Part shown: in pieces, positions 6,906 through 7,637 of the stretch
How the letters are laid out: every line of letters starts with the position of its first letter
Position numbering within the stretch: the first letter of the stretch is position 1
NCBI GenBank assembly: GCA_017444165.1
Contig: JAFSXH010000043.1
Span: forward strand, 1-7,637
Origin: a bacterium
GTDB taxonomy: Bacteria; Vulcanimicrobiota; Xenobia; Xenobiales; Xenobiaceae
DNA: 7,637 nt
Reading direction: 5' to 3'
Notes under the pieces: generated by a model
The model's input: the letters and a program-made list of their open reading frames with translations, nothing else
What the model was told of the DNA's origin: nothing
The model's database searches: none
Made by a program: the position numbers and the translations under genes

Positions 6906-6952
6906 CTTTTTGGTGAACCGACCTCTCGAAGAGCGGGAGGATCAACAAAAAG
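6906..6952. repeat. near-palindromic hairpin of 47 nt
   Basis: Outer arms CTTTTTGGTGA (6906-6916) and TCAACAAAAAG (6942-6952) pair with one mismatch. Inner arms CCTCTCG (6922-6928) and CGGGAGG (6934-6940) pair over 7 bp with one T/G wobble around a 5-nt loop, AAGAG. A 5-nt bulge (ACCGA) on the left faces a single A on the right. T precedes and A follows the stem on both strands, the reverse of an intrinsic terminator. It could be a 5'-leader structure of the M14/nuclease transcript, a processing site or a small repetitive element. Confidence 0.6.
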
Positions 6953-7017
6953 GCCAGAACTGCCAAACATTGCGCATTAGTCTTATAACGTAAGGCTACA
7001 AAAACTTATTAAATTGC

Positions 7018-7637
7018 TTAAAAGTTAGCCAGTTCGGTAAACCCCACGAAAGCATCCAGAGGATCGGCCACGGCATGGGTCATTTCCAATATTAAGGAAG
7101 TTCCATCATTTCCAGTGCAAAGGTAGACACAATCGCACATCTCTAACATAACCGAATAGCCTAAACCTAAAGAGGGAGTTTTACCCATAGAAAAACCAGA
7201 GAGCAAAACAGCTTTGGGCAGATTAGAAAAAGCTATACCAGGGCCGACATCATCCAAACGGAAATGGATAGCCTCATCTTCAACCTTGACGATCATCTTG
7301 CCTGGAGGACCATATTTGACCACATTAGTCGCCGCCTCAGAGACACAAGTCGCCATATCGAAAACTCTCTCTTCGGTGAAATTATTAGCCTTCATAAACT
7401 CTTCAGCAATATGTCTGGAAGTTGGAACATCGGCATTTCCGATCAGATCTAAACTAGCCACCTCTTCGCCGCAATCTTCCCAATGATCATTAAACTCATC
7501 ACGCTCACAAAAGACTAATTTTCCCGAAGTGAGCGCATTGAGAGCATCACGATAAAATGTGCGCCTATTAGCCTCTTCCTCTAAACGATGCTTGACATTA
7601 ATGGCATTTTGTAGAGCCAAACCAGCTTGTATACCAA
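7018..7637 (-). CDS. anti-sigma regulatory factor-type ATPase / Ser-Thr kinase (RsbW/RsbT-like), 5' end outside window
   Basis: This is the C-terminal part of a GHKL-fold ATPase (HATPase_c_2). Numbering from the TTG codon at 7620-7618, the N box is E95 and N99 in CVSEAATNVVKYG, the G1 box is DVGPGI (124-129) and the G2 box is GLG (152-154). These residues bind Mg-ATP. Family members phosphorylate anti-sigma-factor antagonists or bind sigma factors in partner-switching pathways. The segment FYRDALNALTSGKLVFC (22-38) is typical of a subgroup that carries a short extension before the ATPase domain. The frame stays open to the right edge and adds GIQAG before LALQN. GIQAGLALQNA resembles the last helix of a GAF domain, so the gene probably starts outside the window and may be a GAF-ATPase fusion; the TTG is then internal. 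It ends at TAA (7020-7018), 215 nt before the M14-like gene on the same strand. Kinase versus sigma-binding activity cannot be told from this part. Confidence 0.85.
   Translation of the reverse strand, partial: GIQAGLALQNAINVKHRLEEEANRRTFYRDALNALTSGKLVFCERDEFNDHWEDCGEEVASLDLIGNADVPTSRHIAEEFMKANNFTEERVFDMATCVSEAATNVVKYGPPGKMIVKVEDEAIHFRLDDVGPGIAFSNLPKAVLLSGFSMGKTPSLGLGYSVMLEMCDCVYLCTGNDGTSLILEMTHAVADPLDAFVGFTELANF

Larger units (their letters stand above)
6803..7017. other. intergenic region between the anti-sigma-like gene and the M14-like gene
   Basis: This is 215 nt without a convincing gene. It is AT-rich next to the M14-like gene (6817-6905) and contains the hairpin at 6906-6952. The only promoter-like pair for the minus strand is poor (TTGTAA, 18 bp, TATTTT, just upstream of the Shine-Dalgarno), so whether the M14/nuclease pair has its own promoter or is read through from the anti-sigma-like gene is open. 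I see no tRNA and no recognisable riboswitch. Confidence 0.5.

Noticed and set aside
6906..6952. Hairpin considered as a terminator for the anti-sigma-like gene
   Set aside because: A T-run precedes and an A-run follows the stem on both strands, the opposite of what an intrinsic terminator needs.

Overview
The window is bacterial (genetic code 11). Genes are closely spaced, start codons include GTG and probably TTG, and the families present are bacterial: an IS630-type transposase end, a DUF1703-type AAA-ATPase/PD-(D/E)XK protein, an M14-type carboxypeptidase-like protein and an RsbW/RsbT-like ATPase. I cannot name the phylum. The DUF1703-type proteins and the Ser/Thr-kinase-type anti-sigma protein fit an anaerobe from a gut or sediment, but that is only a guess.

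Left part (1-2653, plus strand): the window opens inside the last 43 codons of an IS630-family transposase. Directly at its stop codon lies a good sigma-70-like promoter (TTGAAA, 18 bp, TATAAT). A long AT-rich frame then encodes about 820 residues. It has no ATG for its first 219 codons, no signal peptide, seven beta-rich modules of about 100 residues, and a C-terminal cysteine cluster resembling the DnaJ zinc-binding domain. The simplest reading is a modular, probably once-exported protein whose 5' part was replaced by an IS element that also supplied a hybrid promoter. A strong hairpin terminator closes it.

Middle part (2652-6802, minus strand): two genes 8 nt apart, presumably one transcript. 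The first is an 818-residue protein with an M14 carboxypeptidase fold. Every catalytic or zinc-binding position I could place is substituted, and a 230-residue proline-rich tail follows. The second is an intact 561-residue AAA-ATPase-like protein with a C-terminal PD-(D/E)XK nuclease domain.

Right part (6803-7637): a 215-nt intergenic region holds a near-palindromic hairpin. Beyond it is the 3' part of a minus-strand gene for an anti-sigma-type serine kinase/ATPase, which runs off the right edge and may carry a GAF-like end upstream.

The most interesting elements are the apparent M14 pseudo-peptidase with its polyproline tail coupled to a nuclease gene, and the modular zinc-cluster protein reshaped at an IS boundary. 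Whether any of these genes form a functional system is not shown by the sequence.
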